NCBI GenBank assembly: GCA_016490735.1
Contig: JAEMWC010000022.1
Location: 1,985,001 to 2,049,000 of the forward strand
Origin: Pachyseris speciosa
Lineage: Eukaryota > Cnidaria > Anthozoa > Scleractinia > Pachyseridae
DNA: 64,000 nucleotides
Direction: 5' to 3'
Shown here: positions 47,180 through 58,174 of the stretch, one piece after another
Numbering within the stretch: position 1 is the stretch's first letter
How the letters are laid out: every line of letters begins with the position of its first letter
Program-made: the position numbers and the translations under genes
The notes under the pieces: generated by a model
What the model saw: the letters and a program-made list of their open reading frames with translations, nothing else
Databases searched by the model: none
Told to the model about the DNA's origin: nothing

Positions 47180-47960
47180 GATTTAATTTGTTCCGAAAGT
47201 AACGACCTCCTGAAAGTAGCGACCCTCCGAAAGTAGCGATAAAATTTCACATGCGTTACCAAATTTCGAAATTAGCGACCCCTCCTCCCACCCCCCCCCC
47301 CCCCCCCCCCCGAAAATAAGGACCCTCTAGCGATCTTGGAAGGAAAGCCTTGAACGACTAACTCTAAAAGCTCACAATAATATTACCGGTATTAATGGGA
47401 ACTGGCTGTTGCTAATTCTTTCGAATTGTTATTCAACACAATAACATGAAACAAGTTTCGCCTTTTGTCGCTATTTTATTAACATCGAACGGCCCATGTA
47501 CGGTAAACGTTTTAACCACCCGAAACTAGCGACCCTCCGAAAGTAACGATCAGTACGGACTGTACACACTGTCAAAGAATAGGTCGGTCCGTAGACGGTC
47601 CGTTAATCATATGCACATCTGTCGGCAAGAGCTTGATTTTACAGTCTGTACAAACCGTACGGACCGTCAACATGTTTCGCCGGTAACAACCACCATAAAA
47701 CACTCAAAATTTTCTAACTACCGCTAAAACCGTATACGGACGGACTCGCTCGATTACGTACGCAACGTAACACAACGGTACGGACCGTCAACATGTTCCA
47801 CCGCAACAATCACGATAAAACACTTAAAATTTTTCTAAGTCCAACTAATGACATGCATTTTTCAGACCGTTCACAGACCGACTCCCCATTTTATGGTCCG
47901 TACAAACCATACGGCCCGTCAACTTGTCAGTGCGATTCGTACAGACTGTGACTTGCATTT
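47180..47960. repeat. Complex low-order repeat block with poly-C run
   Basis: CGAAAGTAGCGACCCTCCG-type units recur at 47195-47250 and 47520-47550, flanking a C-run at about 47287-47310. Next to them, a roughly 120-bp unit containing GTACGGACCGTCAACATGTT and an ATAAAACACT(C/T)AAAATTTT end occurs at about 47657 and 47779, with a weaker third copy near 47905. No coding sequence. Confidence 0.55.
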
Positions 47961-48099
47961 ACTGACCGTTTCAGTTGGTGTATATTGGACAACCCTCTCT
48001 TATTTCCTCCCTGCCCCCTCATCCCCTCCTCACCTCTTGGCTCTCGTGGCAAAGTAACCTCTCCTCCTGTTATTTTTCCGGGAAATGAATATTTTTCAC

Positions 48100-49364
48100 A
48101 AAATCACAGCGAAGCACATGCAAACAGTCCGTAAACAAACTGCTATATTTTTTAAGTCTACTGCGATTGACGTGGAAGAACATGATGTGAGTGGTAACAA
48201 AAGTTTTACGGAAGAAACTAAAGGTTCGAACAGCAAAGTGTGACGTTAGTCAATGAATATCTCGTGGCTGAAACTTCGAGAAGCCGGCTGCGCCGGTTGC
48301 TTGTTCTTTTGAGTGACGCCATTTCAGTTTAGGAGTTAGGACTGCCCTAGGTAAAAACGTATTGATCTTGTTAAAACTCCCTTGCTTTCTGGCGGCATAA
48401 CTTCGACAAGCTCCCTGCATGGATTCAAGATTTCTAGAAATCCAAGGGTAAAAAATCCGGAGATTTCGACTAGCGAAGTTCGCTCCTAGTGAGTCTTTCT
48501 TCAGTGTTCTTTTGATGCATTTAATTGCCGTAAGTTTCAAGACTCAGGAATGCCGTCTGTGGGATAGTTAAATAACGAGCCTTGTTTATGGGCAGAAACT
48601 ATAGATTTCTACTCACCATTCTTGTACTTAGGGCCTGTTAAGTCCACATAGACTGATAAGCACCGAAGAAAGTTGAGCTATCGAGAAATGACGGCATGTA
48701 CTTGCATTGTACAGGACAGTCACTCAGTATCGGCTACTTCGAAACGGTCCAGCTCTATGATCAGTTTACAGCTCAGTCTAACCGAAAGGCAGTCAGGTAA
48801 ACTTCAAATAAAAGAGGAGATCACTAAACTAAGACAACACAAGATCGCTAAGCCAACAAAAGCAGAAACTATAATACTTTACAACAATTAATTAAGTTCA
48901 CTCAGCATGTTACGTTTACTACTGGTCACCAACTGCGCAAAGTTTTACGGTTACATCCACGTTCAGAGAGCCAGGAAACTAAAAGGTGAAACAACTGAGT
49001 TTAATAATAAGCAGAGTTCTTCGGTGTTCAGCGCTAATAAAAAATGGGAACCTTGGTAGTTGCTCCGTGCGAGAAAGCATCACTTCACACTGATCAAATC
49101 AAAGTGAGAGTCAGAGTACATTTAAGAACAACGTTTCAGACTGAACGCTTTTAAAACGGTTGATGATATAGAAATCTGAACTAGGACAATTCAAAATTTA
49201 TACCAGCAATTGTCTAAAACATGAATCTAGGCAGAAATGGCATCAGCATGAAATAGACGAAAGTCACAATCAATTTCGACTGTTTAGTGTGTTCTGTGTT
49301 GCTTCGATGATTACCGGCAGTGGTCCAAGTGAATTTACAGATCCGCAGACTCAGTTCAGTTTGG
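48100..49364. other. Unit 1 spacer downstream of ORF copy A
   Basis: Similar to 60090-60770 in unit 3 (both hold ATTTTTACGGTTACAT-like and GTTTAATAATAAGC-like stretches). No gene recognised. Confidence 0.4.
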
Positions 49365-49784
49365 TCAATCAGTGGGGACTGCTAAGAGACTCATTCCGTA
49401 AGAGAACGTACCAGAGTAGCACTGGAAGAAGGTGGCTTTCTGTATCATGAAATTACACATGCTCCCCAGCAGTAGCTTTTCGCTCAATCCAGGTTCTACC
49501 CACAGCCAGTAATCAGTATACAAGCGGCTATCCTCTGGTCCAGTTATACCTTTCCATACCAGTGTACCATATGGTAGTTCTAGCACATCGCTCCAAATTT
49601 TCCCTAATGTTGCAGCGAAAGACGTTCCCGCCTGTATAATCAAGACATCCCTTGGATTTCCCGTCTGTGGCATATATTCTGTTGATCGGTAAGTTGCCTG
49701 AAACGGCACTTCAATAAGTGGGTTATAAAGCGCCTCAAGCTTGCTTTTGATCGTAGCAACATCAGGTACTTGAGCCTGTTCCAT
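49365..49784 (-). CDS. 139-aa protein of unknown function, copy A (intact)
   Basis: Single-exon reverse-strand frame with ATG at 49784 and stop at 49365. I do not recognise the family. The N-terminal third (EQAQVPDVATIKSKLEALYN) looks helical. The rest is rich in aromatic and Gly residues with alternating hydrophobics (GTLVWKGITGPEDSRLYTDY, then WLWVEPGL and SGTFSYGMSLLAV), suggesting a compact beta-rich protein. No signal peptide or transmembrane segment is visible and there are two Cys. Reality is supported by two further copies that keep the same start and much of the frame (56005-56340; 60769-61186). The ATG is preceded by a GAAACCAAGAAA leader conserved between copies. Expression is not proven. 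Confidence 0.55.
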   Translation of the reverse strand: MEQAQVPDVATIKSKLEALYNPLIEVPFQATYRSTEYMPQTGNPRDVLIIQAGTSFAATLGKIWSDVLELPYGTLVWKGITGPEDSRLYTDYWLWVEPGLSEKLLLGSMCNFMIQKATFFQCYSGTFSYGMSLLAVPTD

Positions 49785-50259
49785 TTTCTTGGTTTCTTTC
49801 TCACAGAGGATGAGATGAAAAGAGAAATTCAGCCGTTAGTTTCTTCACCTTTCCTAGCAAAGAGAAAGAGGAAGTGGTGTCACGTGACAGATAGTGAAAT
49901 GGAAGGCATGGACAGAAATTCATTTCACTTTTGCACGCTGCACCGCTGACCGAGACGCAGGCTCTAGGGATGAGATAACACAGCTTCGATCGTTTTGTAT
50001 GAAAAAGTTGAACGATAAAGACGAGGTATGGATTCCAAAATAATAAATTAAATAATACCTCAACAGCTTATATTCTTAGTCATGTATACAAGTCATTCAT
50101 AAGTCATATTTATTTATATTTCGCGGCAATTTTACCTTGTTTGTTTATTTCACCAATAATGGGTTTTCTTATATAATCACTATGGTGGCCATACAATAGG
50201 ACCAATCATTAGTCCTGTACTAAAGCAATAAACTAGTACTTAGGCCTACACCAAGTTAT

Positions 50260-50600
50260 TAGACCAAGATGGCGGCGAAAAATGAACAAAGATGTTGTGA
50301 AGTGAAGACAGTATTTTAACACGCAGGGATCCTCGAATGATTGAAGTCGTCACGCTACCGTGTGTTTGTATGACGAGCCGAACTTTTACCTTTGTTTGGA
50401 TGAGATGAGAAGGACGAGGATGCATTTTCAGAGGACGAAAACACTGAAATGTGAAAGAGACGAATGTCTTCTTGAAGTTTCGGACCGAACAAATGCGAAT
50501 TTGTCAATTGTGTTGTTGTCAGGAACCAACGAAAAGTGGCATTTTGGAGCGCGATGGTCGATTTTATAGACATTTGTATGGAAGACGAAGGTAAGATATA
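50260..50600 (+). other. Possible transposon relic with acidic ORF start
   Basis: Starts around AAGATGGCGGCGAAAAATGA. One frame near 50400-50450 reads DEMR.DEDAFSEDEN, the acidic style seen at the N-termini of some DDE transposases. It ends at a possible donor (GAAGGTAAGATA, about 50587). Too short and broken to assign. Confidence 0.25.
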
Positions 50601-50796
50601 TTGTTTGTACTTTTTTTGCTGGGAAGTGCGAAACTTAAATCTGCGAATTCAATTTTGCCAAAACTAATATCTAAACACGTTACACTTTCAATATGAGATC
50701 GAACAAATTGTTTATCTCTGTTGCAGCTCGTGCTATTTATTGTGGAAGTTGTGCCTTCTCACATATCTCTGTAAAATTCTGTTGTTTGTGTTCGTA

Positions 50797-51947
50797 GGTT
50801 TTTTCATTCTCGACCCCAGAGCTCTTCTCGGGCTTCGCGCCTCGAAGGCTCTGGGAAACTCCATATTGATCGTAGCCAAAATCTGGCTATATAGACTTCA
50901 AAGCGCATGCTCGAGTACCCAAAATCCAAAATGGCGTCGCTGTCTGAAACAGTCCTTGCAGTATGCCTTAGCAAAAGGTGGTAAAGACTCTAGATTTCGC
51001 TTGCTGTGCCTTTCAATAACACGCGAACTCTGAAGTTTAAATCTCAACCGCCGACAACTGCGGTTCTCGCTGCCCGACATCAATCAAATTTGCAGCGGTT
51101 TCCGACTGCAACCGAGAGGCGATGATCGATGATTTATGGCCCAAAGCAGTTTCAAGCAAGCATCAGAAGCGTGGCGGCTGAGTCCCGTTGATTTCCTGTA
51201 CGTTTCTCAGGATAATCGATCGGATAGTTTCAGTTATTTGAGGACCTATCTATCGAAACTTCCCGACTCAGGTTAGGCAATTCGCCGAATCTTGACTTAC
51301 GTGGTGTTCTGGAGTTTGATACATGTTTGATCGATTTTATATTTTCATTTGTTTTAGTGAGAAGTAGCACGGTAGTTGGAAATAAAAACAGGGGAAGTTT
51401 GTGGCTCTGAAACGACCCTAAGCGATGGACACACAAAGCACTGAAGGTCGACTGCGTCGAAGATTACATCAATAAATAACAATTCATGCTTGTCGAACTA
51501 AGCCGTCGTCTTTCATCTAGTTATCCCTTTGCACTATTATTAGAGATAAAGAATACGGGAATTATGAATCTAAACCTTGTATTTAGCGCACATGAAACTT
51601 CAACAGTTTTCAATGCAAATGGCTTTTTCGTCCCGGAGTGTGTTCGGAAAGCCAAAACGCGGTTTGGCGGTTGGCGCTTGAAAATGAAATTCTGAAAAAT
51701 TATGGAAATCGCAGTAAAGGTAGAGCAGAAAATGTTTGTTCAAGGATATTTTGTAGTTCGCTTCACAAGAGTAACCGTTTAGTTTTCCGCGCGTACCGAG
51801 TTGGCCAATCAGAAGCAATTTCAATGTTTGAACTGATAACCAATCAGAGCTGGAGCTTGTGTAGAGTTCCCCAGAGCCCTTCCCGCCGTCACGCCCGTTA
51901 GTCATGCGCAAAAGGGAAGAGCTCTGGGGTCGAGAATGAGGTTTTTT
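50797..51947. mobile_element. TIR element with perfect 9-bp target duplication
   Basis: The 9-mer AGGTTTTTT occurs at 50796-50804 and 51939-51947. Between them, the element (50805-51938, 1134 bp) begins CATTCTCGACCCCAGAGCTC and ends with its complement. A 9-bp duplication is typical of Mutator-like elements. No intact transposase is visible; the inside is AT-rich with a CAAAATGGCG stretch near 50930. Non-autonomous or decayed. Confidence 0.8.
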
Positions 51948-52714
51948 CTAAGTGTCAATAGCTACTGCGCGTGCGTGAAATTTAATTCTGGCCATGGTAA
52001 ATTTGGCTCATTATTCACGTGGAAGGCCACGTGGGATATGGTATAGGGTTAAGATAATACGAAATCTTGTCAGCCCTTAATAAGACACTCCACGAAAGAC
52101 AACTAAGACTCTAGGGCTCCATACCATTTACACGGAATATCCGGAAATTCTGGTTGGAAAATGAAATGGTACATACCATTCCATTTGGAACTTTTCAGAA
52201 ATTATAGGCCGTCGGCTTAATCAACGCACTTTTTCTTTTATTTATGAGCTTTCCAGTTGATACTGGTACATTTTGTGATTTGTCCATTTTGCGTTTGGAC
52301 AAACTGCAGCACTGAATATTTACACCTAAAATTTCCACCCGGGTGGAACGTGTAAATGGTAAGCGCCCTAGGTATCCCTTAATTCTTGTGTTACGAAAAA
52401 CTGGTTTGTTGTGTTTGCATGACATAGGCATCCGAAGATTCCAGAAGATCCTATGTTCGACCAAGCGTGTTAATTTAAGAACATTTTATTCTAGAACATG
52501 TCATATCTTATTTCGGGAAGCTTATGTGCGTAGCGGCTATATATAGACTCATTAGGGCCATTTATACGGGAGGAAATAAGACGCGTCTTATCTAAGACGC
52601 GACTTAAATAGGACGCGAAATGTACCGTTTATACCTTCGCGTCCTACATAAGACGCGAAGATCTCGTATAAATGGTTCGCGTCTTATTTGATACAGCCTC
52701 GCTTACCCGCCAAG

Positions 52715-52829
52715 ATGGAACGCTGTAGCAAGAAACAAAAGCGTGCTGTTCTGTTATTTCTCAGAGATTTTTTTTCTTATGAAGACCACGCCGTAGCATA
52801 CAAAGAAATCAACAGAAATCCGCAGTAAG
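52715..52829 (+). pseudogene. Short ORF remnant of the long-TIR element
   Basis: An ATG near 52715 opens a 37-codon frame (MERCSKKQKRAVLLFLRDFF, then SYEDHAVAYKEINRNPQ) ending at TAA just before the LINE begins. It may be the start of the host element's own protein. I do not recognise it; the remainder was lost or displaced. Confidence 0.35.
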
Positions 52830-52839
52830 TGACCATATC

Positions 52840-55200
52840 CCATCCAAGCGTTTAAGGGGGAGGAATCCTTTGCCCTGGCTCACAGGTGCCATAATGAACC
52901 TTATCAACAAAAAGGAAACTGTCCGCAGTAAACTGAAATCGTACCCGTCGGAGTCACTTAAAAGTAAATTTCAGACTCTGCGTTCACAAGTAAAGCGTGC
53001 GATAAGAAGAAGCAGAGACGCGTTCTTTGACACTGCTAACATCGATTTTAAGACTAACCCCAAGCGCCTCTGGTCAGTGCTAAAAACTAGCTCCAAATCA
53101 CGCAACATACCTCAGAGTGTCTCCATGGCAACCGATAACTTGCACATAACCGCTGACACCCCGGACCAGATCGCAGATATGTTTAATAACTATTTCACTT
53201 CAGTGTTTTCCACCTGCCAATCGGAAGAGGAAGAGAGTGGCCTCGAACAACGGCCATCTATACAACCTGTCAGTAACGACATCGTGTTGCATGTCAGCGA
53301 GGTTGAGGCTGTTCTCAAGTCGCTAGATCCCACCAAAGCCGCAGGTCCGGACGAGATTCCGGCGAGGATCCTGAAGGAAACCGCTGCTACTATCGCTCCA
53401 TCATTGTGTATGTTGTTCAACAGGTCTCTGGAGGAGGGTTACATACCCAGGGAGTGGAAATTGGCCAATGTAGTGCCCGTCCACAAAAAGGACCAAAAAG
53501 ACCACGTAGAAAACTACAGGCCAATCTCCCTCCTTTGTATCGTTTCCAAAGTCCTCGAACGTTGCGTCTTAAGCCGCATCAAAGAGCGATTAGAAGAACT
53601 GTTTGTGGATTGTCAGCATGGGTTTCGGTGCGGGCGATCATGCGTCACTAACATACTCGAGACCCTAGATGATATTGGAGCCACTCTTGATAGGGCCGGC
53701 CAAGTCGATTGTGTGTATTTAGACATGTCCAAAGCCTTTGACAAGGTTAGGCATGACCTGCTCATTAACAAACTGCGGGACGCTGGCTTTGGAGCGAAGT
53801 TGCTTGATTGGTTCCACGCGTACCTTTGTGATAGGCGCCAACGTGTCACCGTACTGGGGGCGACTTCACGTGACCTCCCTGTCACGTCGGGCGTTCCCCA
53901 GGGTTCAATTCTCGGTCCTGGCGTGCGTTTCTCAAAACTCCGGAAACCATTTCGGGCCCGAAAAGTATTTTTCAAGTCGGTTTTATGTCGTTTGGTACTA
54001 GCTTTTTGAACAAGCTAGCCCAATGTATTGCTCAATTTTACAGTGTGCTTTCTTAAAAGGTTATTTAAAATATTAGAAACTTAATCGCTAGTAATGAACC
54101 TAATGCACGTAAAATAGTTTTTCGGGCCCGAAACGTTTTCGGGAGTTTTGAGAAACTTGCGCCTGCTCTCTTCCTGTTATATGTAAACAACCTTCCTGAC
54201 GTCATCACCAAGAGTCAAGTGGTGATGTTCGCCGACGACACAAAGTTTTATAAGGAAGTGAAGTCTCAGGATGATGGCGCCGCTATACAACAAGACCTTC
54301 ATAGTCTCTCTTCATGGTCCGCTGCCTCTGGTTTAACCTTCAACGAAAAGAAATGCAAACTGCAATCCATTACAAGGAAGCGCAAGCCTATCTCCACAAG
54401 CTACGAGGTCAACGGCCGTACCATCCAGTCCTGTGAGGAAGAGCGTGACCTCGGCGTGTTAGTTGCCTGTGACCTAACCTGGCGCGCCCAAGTCTGTCAT
54501 CAAGCTGCATGTGCTAACAAGTCGTTGGGATACATTAGGAGGAATGCCAGGTACATTCGAAGTACCTCCACAAGGCGCACCTTGTACCTTGGCCTAGTGC
54601 GTGCGCACCTAGCGTACGCAACTCAGGCAATTGAATTAATTTCCAAACTCGAAAAAATTCAAAGACGTGCAACCAAATTTATTCTCCATTTACCTTTTAT
54701 CACAGAAATATCTTATAAAGAAAGGTTAATATCTTTAGATCTACTTCCTGTTTGTTACTGGCATGAGCTCCTAGACATGGTATTTTTTTATAGGGCTACG
54801 CATAATCTAGTCCACCTTAGTCCTTCTGTTGTTCCCGTTGTGCGCAAAAGCGCTAGAACGACTCGAGCATCCGCTACTAGCTCTCCTATCTTTGTCCCCA
54901 AGAAATGTAGAACTACAACATACCAGAAATCGTTGTTTATTAGAACAGCCAGAATCTGGAACTTACTCACTGACAGAATGGACTTGGCTAATGCCACTCT
55001 TACTAGTTTCAAATCTCTTCTCTATGACTACTACTCTCGTGCTGTTAGAATGAACTACGATCCGGATAATCCTCGAACGTTTAAATCCATATGCTTAAAA
55101 TGTAATTACACAAGATTTCTAGACTTACCAATAATGTGCTGCATGTAATGTGTTTTTCTTTCTTCTTTCTTTTTATATATATTTTATTTCTGGGCCCGCA
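52840..55200 (+). mobile_element. 5'-truncated CR1/L2-like LINE, ORF2 reverse transcriptase
   Basis: The copy begins in the linker before the reverse transcriptase. It then shows KAAGPDEIPARILKE (about 53335), NYRPISLLCIVSKVLE (53514), VYLDMSKAFDKVRHDLL (53715), SGVPQGSILGP (53889-53919) and, after a 242-bp insert, VMFADDTKFY with the catalytic Asp pair (about 54225). The post-RT region follows (KIQRRATKFIL near 54650, ARIWNLL near 54950) to the stop at 55146-55148. About ten codons appear lost near 54630 (YATQAIEL). The 3' UTR is T-rich and ends near the A-run at 55350-55367. No endonuclease domain; not autonomous. Confidence 0.85.
53920..54161. mobile_element. 242-bp MITE inserted in the LINE reverse transcriptase
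   Basis: Ends GGCGTGCGTTTCTCAAAACT and its imperfect complement AGTTTTGAGAAACTTGCG, with TTTCGGGCCCGAAA next inside both ends. A CCT on each side (53917-53919; 54162-54164) could be a 3-bp target duplication. It splits the LINE frame between GSILGP and ALFLLYVNN, introducing a stop at 54007. Confidence 0.8.
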
Positions 55201-56004
55201 GTAATTGGCTACTTAGCTGTTGCGATGTCCCTGCCAAACGTATTGATTGTAACGTTTTGTTTTGTTTTTTGTTTTGTTTGTTCTGTTTTGTTTTGTTTTT
55301 TTTTTTGTTTGTTTGTTTTTTTTTTTTGGTATCATAATGGCGAAGCTAATAAAAAAAAAAAAAAAAGAAGAGTCGGAAGAAAGCGATATACGGATTGGTG
55401 CGACTGATGGCAGGTTAAAGAAGGAAGGTGCTGAATTCACTTTTGGCTCTCCCAGCCATCTTTTGCATCCAATTACGCTATATAATCATAAGACAAGCTC
55501 ATGTTTCTGTTGTTTTTATGCAAGCGCACTTGCAGTTCACGTCTTATTTAGGACGCGAAACCATTTATACGAGGAAGTTCACGTCTTAATTAAGACGCGG
55601 ACAAAATAAGAACAGCTGAAAACCCTGTTCTAAGATAAGACGCGTCTTATGTAAGACGCGACTTAAATAAGACGCGAACGCTTATTTCGTACCATTTATA
55701 CGATTAGTTCGCGTCTTATTTAAGTCGCGTCTTACATAAGACGCGTCTTATTTTCTCCCGTATAAATGGCCCTAATATGTATTGTTACTTATATAATAAC
55801 AAAATCAATGCGTGCGTTCTGATTGGTCAATCAGCTATGGTTTATTGTTCCAGTAAACTCATGGAAACTTTTCGCGCGTCAGGGGCACCCAAGGAGCCAA
55901 ATTAAGCAAAAGCTCTAGAAAGGCATTTTTAAGTGCCTTATGGTGTTTGCGATGTTTTCATAAGCTAGAAGAAGTTCATCTGTTCGGATTCCCTAGCTGA
56001 GATT

Positions 56005-56340
56005 TTAATTACCCGAAAATGTTAGGGAACAAAATCTTCGAGAAAATGCAAGCTGAAATGAAATTTCCACGAACTCTCTAGGTAACAATTTTCTTTCAGT
56101 TATACCTTTCCATACCAGTGTACCATATGGTGGTTTTAGCACAGCGCTCGAAATTTGCCCTAATGTTGCAGCGAAAGACGTTCCCGCCTGTATCATCAAG
56201 ACATCCCTTGGATTTCCCGTCTGTGGCATATATTCTGTTGATTGGTAAGTTGCCTGAAACGGCACTCCAATAAGTGGGTTATAAAGCGCCTCAAGCTTGC
56301 TTTTGATCGTAGCAACATCAGGTACTTGAGCCTGTTCCAT
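56005..56340 (-). pseudogene. 139-aa family copy B (C-terminally replaced)
   Basis: The first 81 codons are nearly identical to copy A (shared MEQAQVPDVATIKSKLEALY; GTSFAATLGQ for copy A's GTSFAATLGK). After the GTLVWKGIT motif, at about 56097, homology stops abruptly and 30 unrelated codons follow. The conserved aromatic second half is missing, so it is probably non-functional. The breakpoint looks like a deletion or insertion. Confidence 0.6.
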
Positions 56341-56459
56341 TTTCTTGGTTTCTTTCTCACAGAGGATGAGATGAAAAGAGAAATTCAGCCGTTAGTTTCT
56401 TTACCTTTACCTCCCAAAGAGAAAGAGGAAGTGGTGTCACGTGACAAATAGTAAATAGA

Positions 56460-56640
56460 CAATATTCGTATTGTCGGTAATGAACTGGATCTAGCATGAA
56501 GTGGAGGCTCATGCGGGGGAATCTTTTCATATGTAAATGTATTCCCCGCAAGAGCCTCCACTTCATGCTAGAGCCTCCACTTCATGCTAGAGCCTCCACT
56601 TCATGCTAGATCCAGTTCATTACCGACAATACGAATATTG
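56460..56640. repeat. Foldback element with internal 19-bp triple repeat
   Basis: Arms of about 50 bp (CAATATTCGTATTGTCGGTA, then GAACTGGATCTAGCATGAAG and TGGAGGCTC) enclose a loop. Three exact copies of AGCCTCCACTTCATGCTAG lie at 56553-56609 on the right arm only; the left arm has a single complementary copy. Confidence 0.75.
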
Positions 56641-58174
56641 TAATCTGGCTCATTTTTCACGTGGAAGGCCACGTAGGATATTGTATAGGGTTAATAAGTT
56701 AACACGAAATCGTGTCAGCCCTTAATCCGACACTCCACGAAAGACAACTAAGACTCTAGGTATCCTTCTTCTCTGTTGTGTTTGCATAACATGGGCACCC
56801 GAACATTCCAGAAGATTCTATGTTCGACCAAGCGTGTTACTTTAAGAACATTTTATTCTAGAACATGTCATTGCTTATTTCGGGAAGCTTAAGTACATAG
56901 TGGCTGTAAATAGACTCATTACGTATTGTTACTTAAATTAGACTATCTGGAAAGTTCTAGAACTCCACGTCATAGGTATGAAATTAAGAAAGTATGAGCT
57001 CAGGATTGAACTGGTTTTTCATAGGCAGAAAGTGCGTTCAGACAAGGAAAGCAGAGGCCGTGCAAGGTGTTAGTGAATTCAGTGAAACCAAGTGTGATGT
57101 TAGTGAGCCCATACGTTATTTTGGGTTGTGAAAACTACGTTAACTTGGAATAAATCTACTCCTCGCGTTCCGACATCCCTGCGTTCTGTTAAGCTGCAAG
57201 CGACCGTTCTTTTAATCAATACTTGTAATATCTTGAAACTCGCCAGGAGGATGCGGATTAGATAAGAGATGAGTTTTTTGCTCGACCTTTTTTCGGTCAC
57301 TAGACTTCAACCGCTAATGAAAGGACTACACTCTGATATTGTACATGCTTTCACAGCAAGTCGTCGAGTTCTACTAGTTAATCCACAGACATAACATTCG
57401 AGGCTTCGAAAAGCTGCGGTCCTTCTACAAATCCCTAATGTAGTTGAAAACTATAAGTACTATAAGTTTAATTTGGCCACTGGTTGAAAAACTGACTTTG
57501 TTAAACTAATGGACGAAACTTACAAATCTTTGCTTAGCAGAGTATTCGTGTCAGTAATCGGAGTTTGTTAAGTTCATCGATTTATTGACAGGCAAAAAAC
57601 AGAAAACGGACTGAATCTACCTTAAAACAGAATATATAGAACTGATAACAAAGAAAATAAAACATTACATTGTTTATATCAAGTCCATGCATGGTGTGGT
57701 CTTTATAACATTGCTATAGTCTCCGTTGTTGTGTCGTTTTTCTGGATCTCTGCCGGCACTCTAACTAATTCTCATTTAACACTAGTAAACTAAATTTAAT
57801 GACTAATCTTTAAACAAAGTTAGTCTAAAATCACAACGATAAAAACCAACAAGTGTCAAACATATCTTTAACAAAAGCAAACGAGTTAGGTCAGGTTAGA
57901 TTTGGCACCGCATCAATTGTTTTGAAGGTCACTTTCACCGCTCCTCCTGTGTTTTTTTTTCCGGGAAGCAAACATTTGTTCACAAAATCAGGGCGAAGCA
58001 GGCGTAAACAATTTTTTTTAAGTTAATGTGTGCTGAGGGTTACTGCAACTAACGTCAATGAACATGATGTATATAAAGCGATAAAAGAATTCCTACGGTC
58101 CGAACATCGGCGTATGACGCATTGGCGTGAATAACTTTGGCTACAATCCAGGAAACAAAGCAAGCCCTTTTGGG
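56641..58174. other. Unit 2 spacer
   Basis: Noncoding repeat-unit DNA matched by 61330-63800. No gene seen. Confidence 0.4.

Larger units (their letters stand above)
52553..55774. mobile_element. Long-TIR DNA element (3.2 kb) carrying a nested LINE
   Basis: The left end (TAGGGCCATTTATACGGGAG followed by GACGCGTCTTAT and GACGCGACTTAAATA blocks) is repeated inverted at the right end to 55774. The arms exceed 60 bp and continue as reiterated GACGCG motifs (52575-52690; 55535-55770). Units 2 and 3 carry the empty site, CTCATTACGTATTG at about 56911 and CTCATTATGTATTG at about 61751, placing the boundary at a TA. The interior holds a short original segment, then an inserted LINE (about 52840-55370). 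Confidence 0.8.
48050..55800. repeat. Tandem unit 1 of a diverged segmental array
   Basis: Blocks shared with units 2 and 3 occur in this order: the minus-strand 139-codon ORF (49365-49784), a TTCACGTGGAAGGCCACGT block (about 52015), an AAGACACTCCACGAAAGACA block, a TTCGACCAAGCGTGTTA block (about 52457) and the TAGACTCATTA site where a transposon has inserted. A CCGGGAAATGAA..TTTTCACAAAATCA block at about 48080 precedes them. The unit is lengthened by inserts at 50797-51947 and 52553-55774. Confidence 0.7.

Noticed and set aside
55150..55609. Phe/Lys-rich frames after the LINE
   Set aside because: Produced by T- and A-runs in the LINE 3' UTR and tail.
56553..56609. CRISPR-like short direct repeats
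   Set aside because: Three abutting 19-mers without spacers inside a foldback in a eukaryotic contig.
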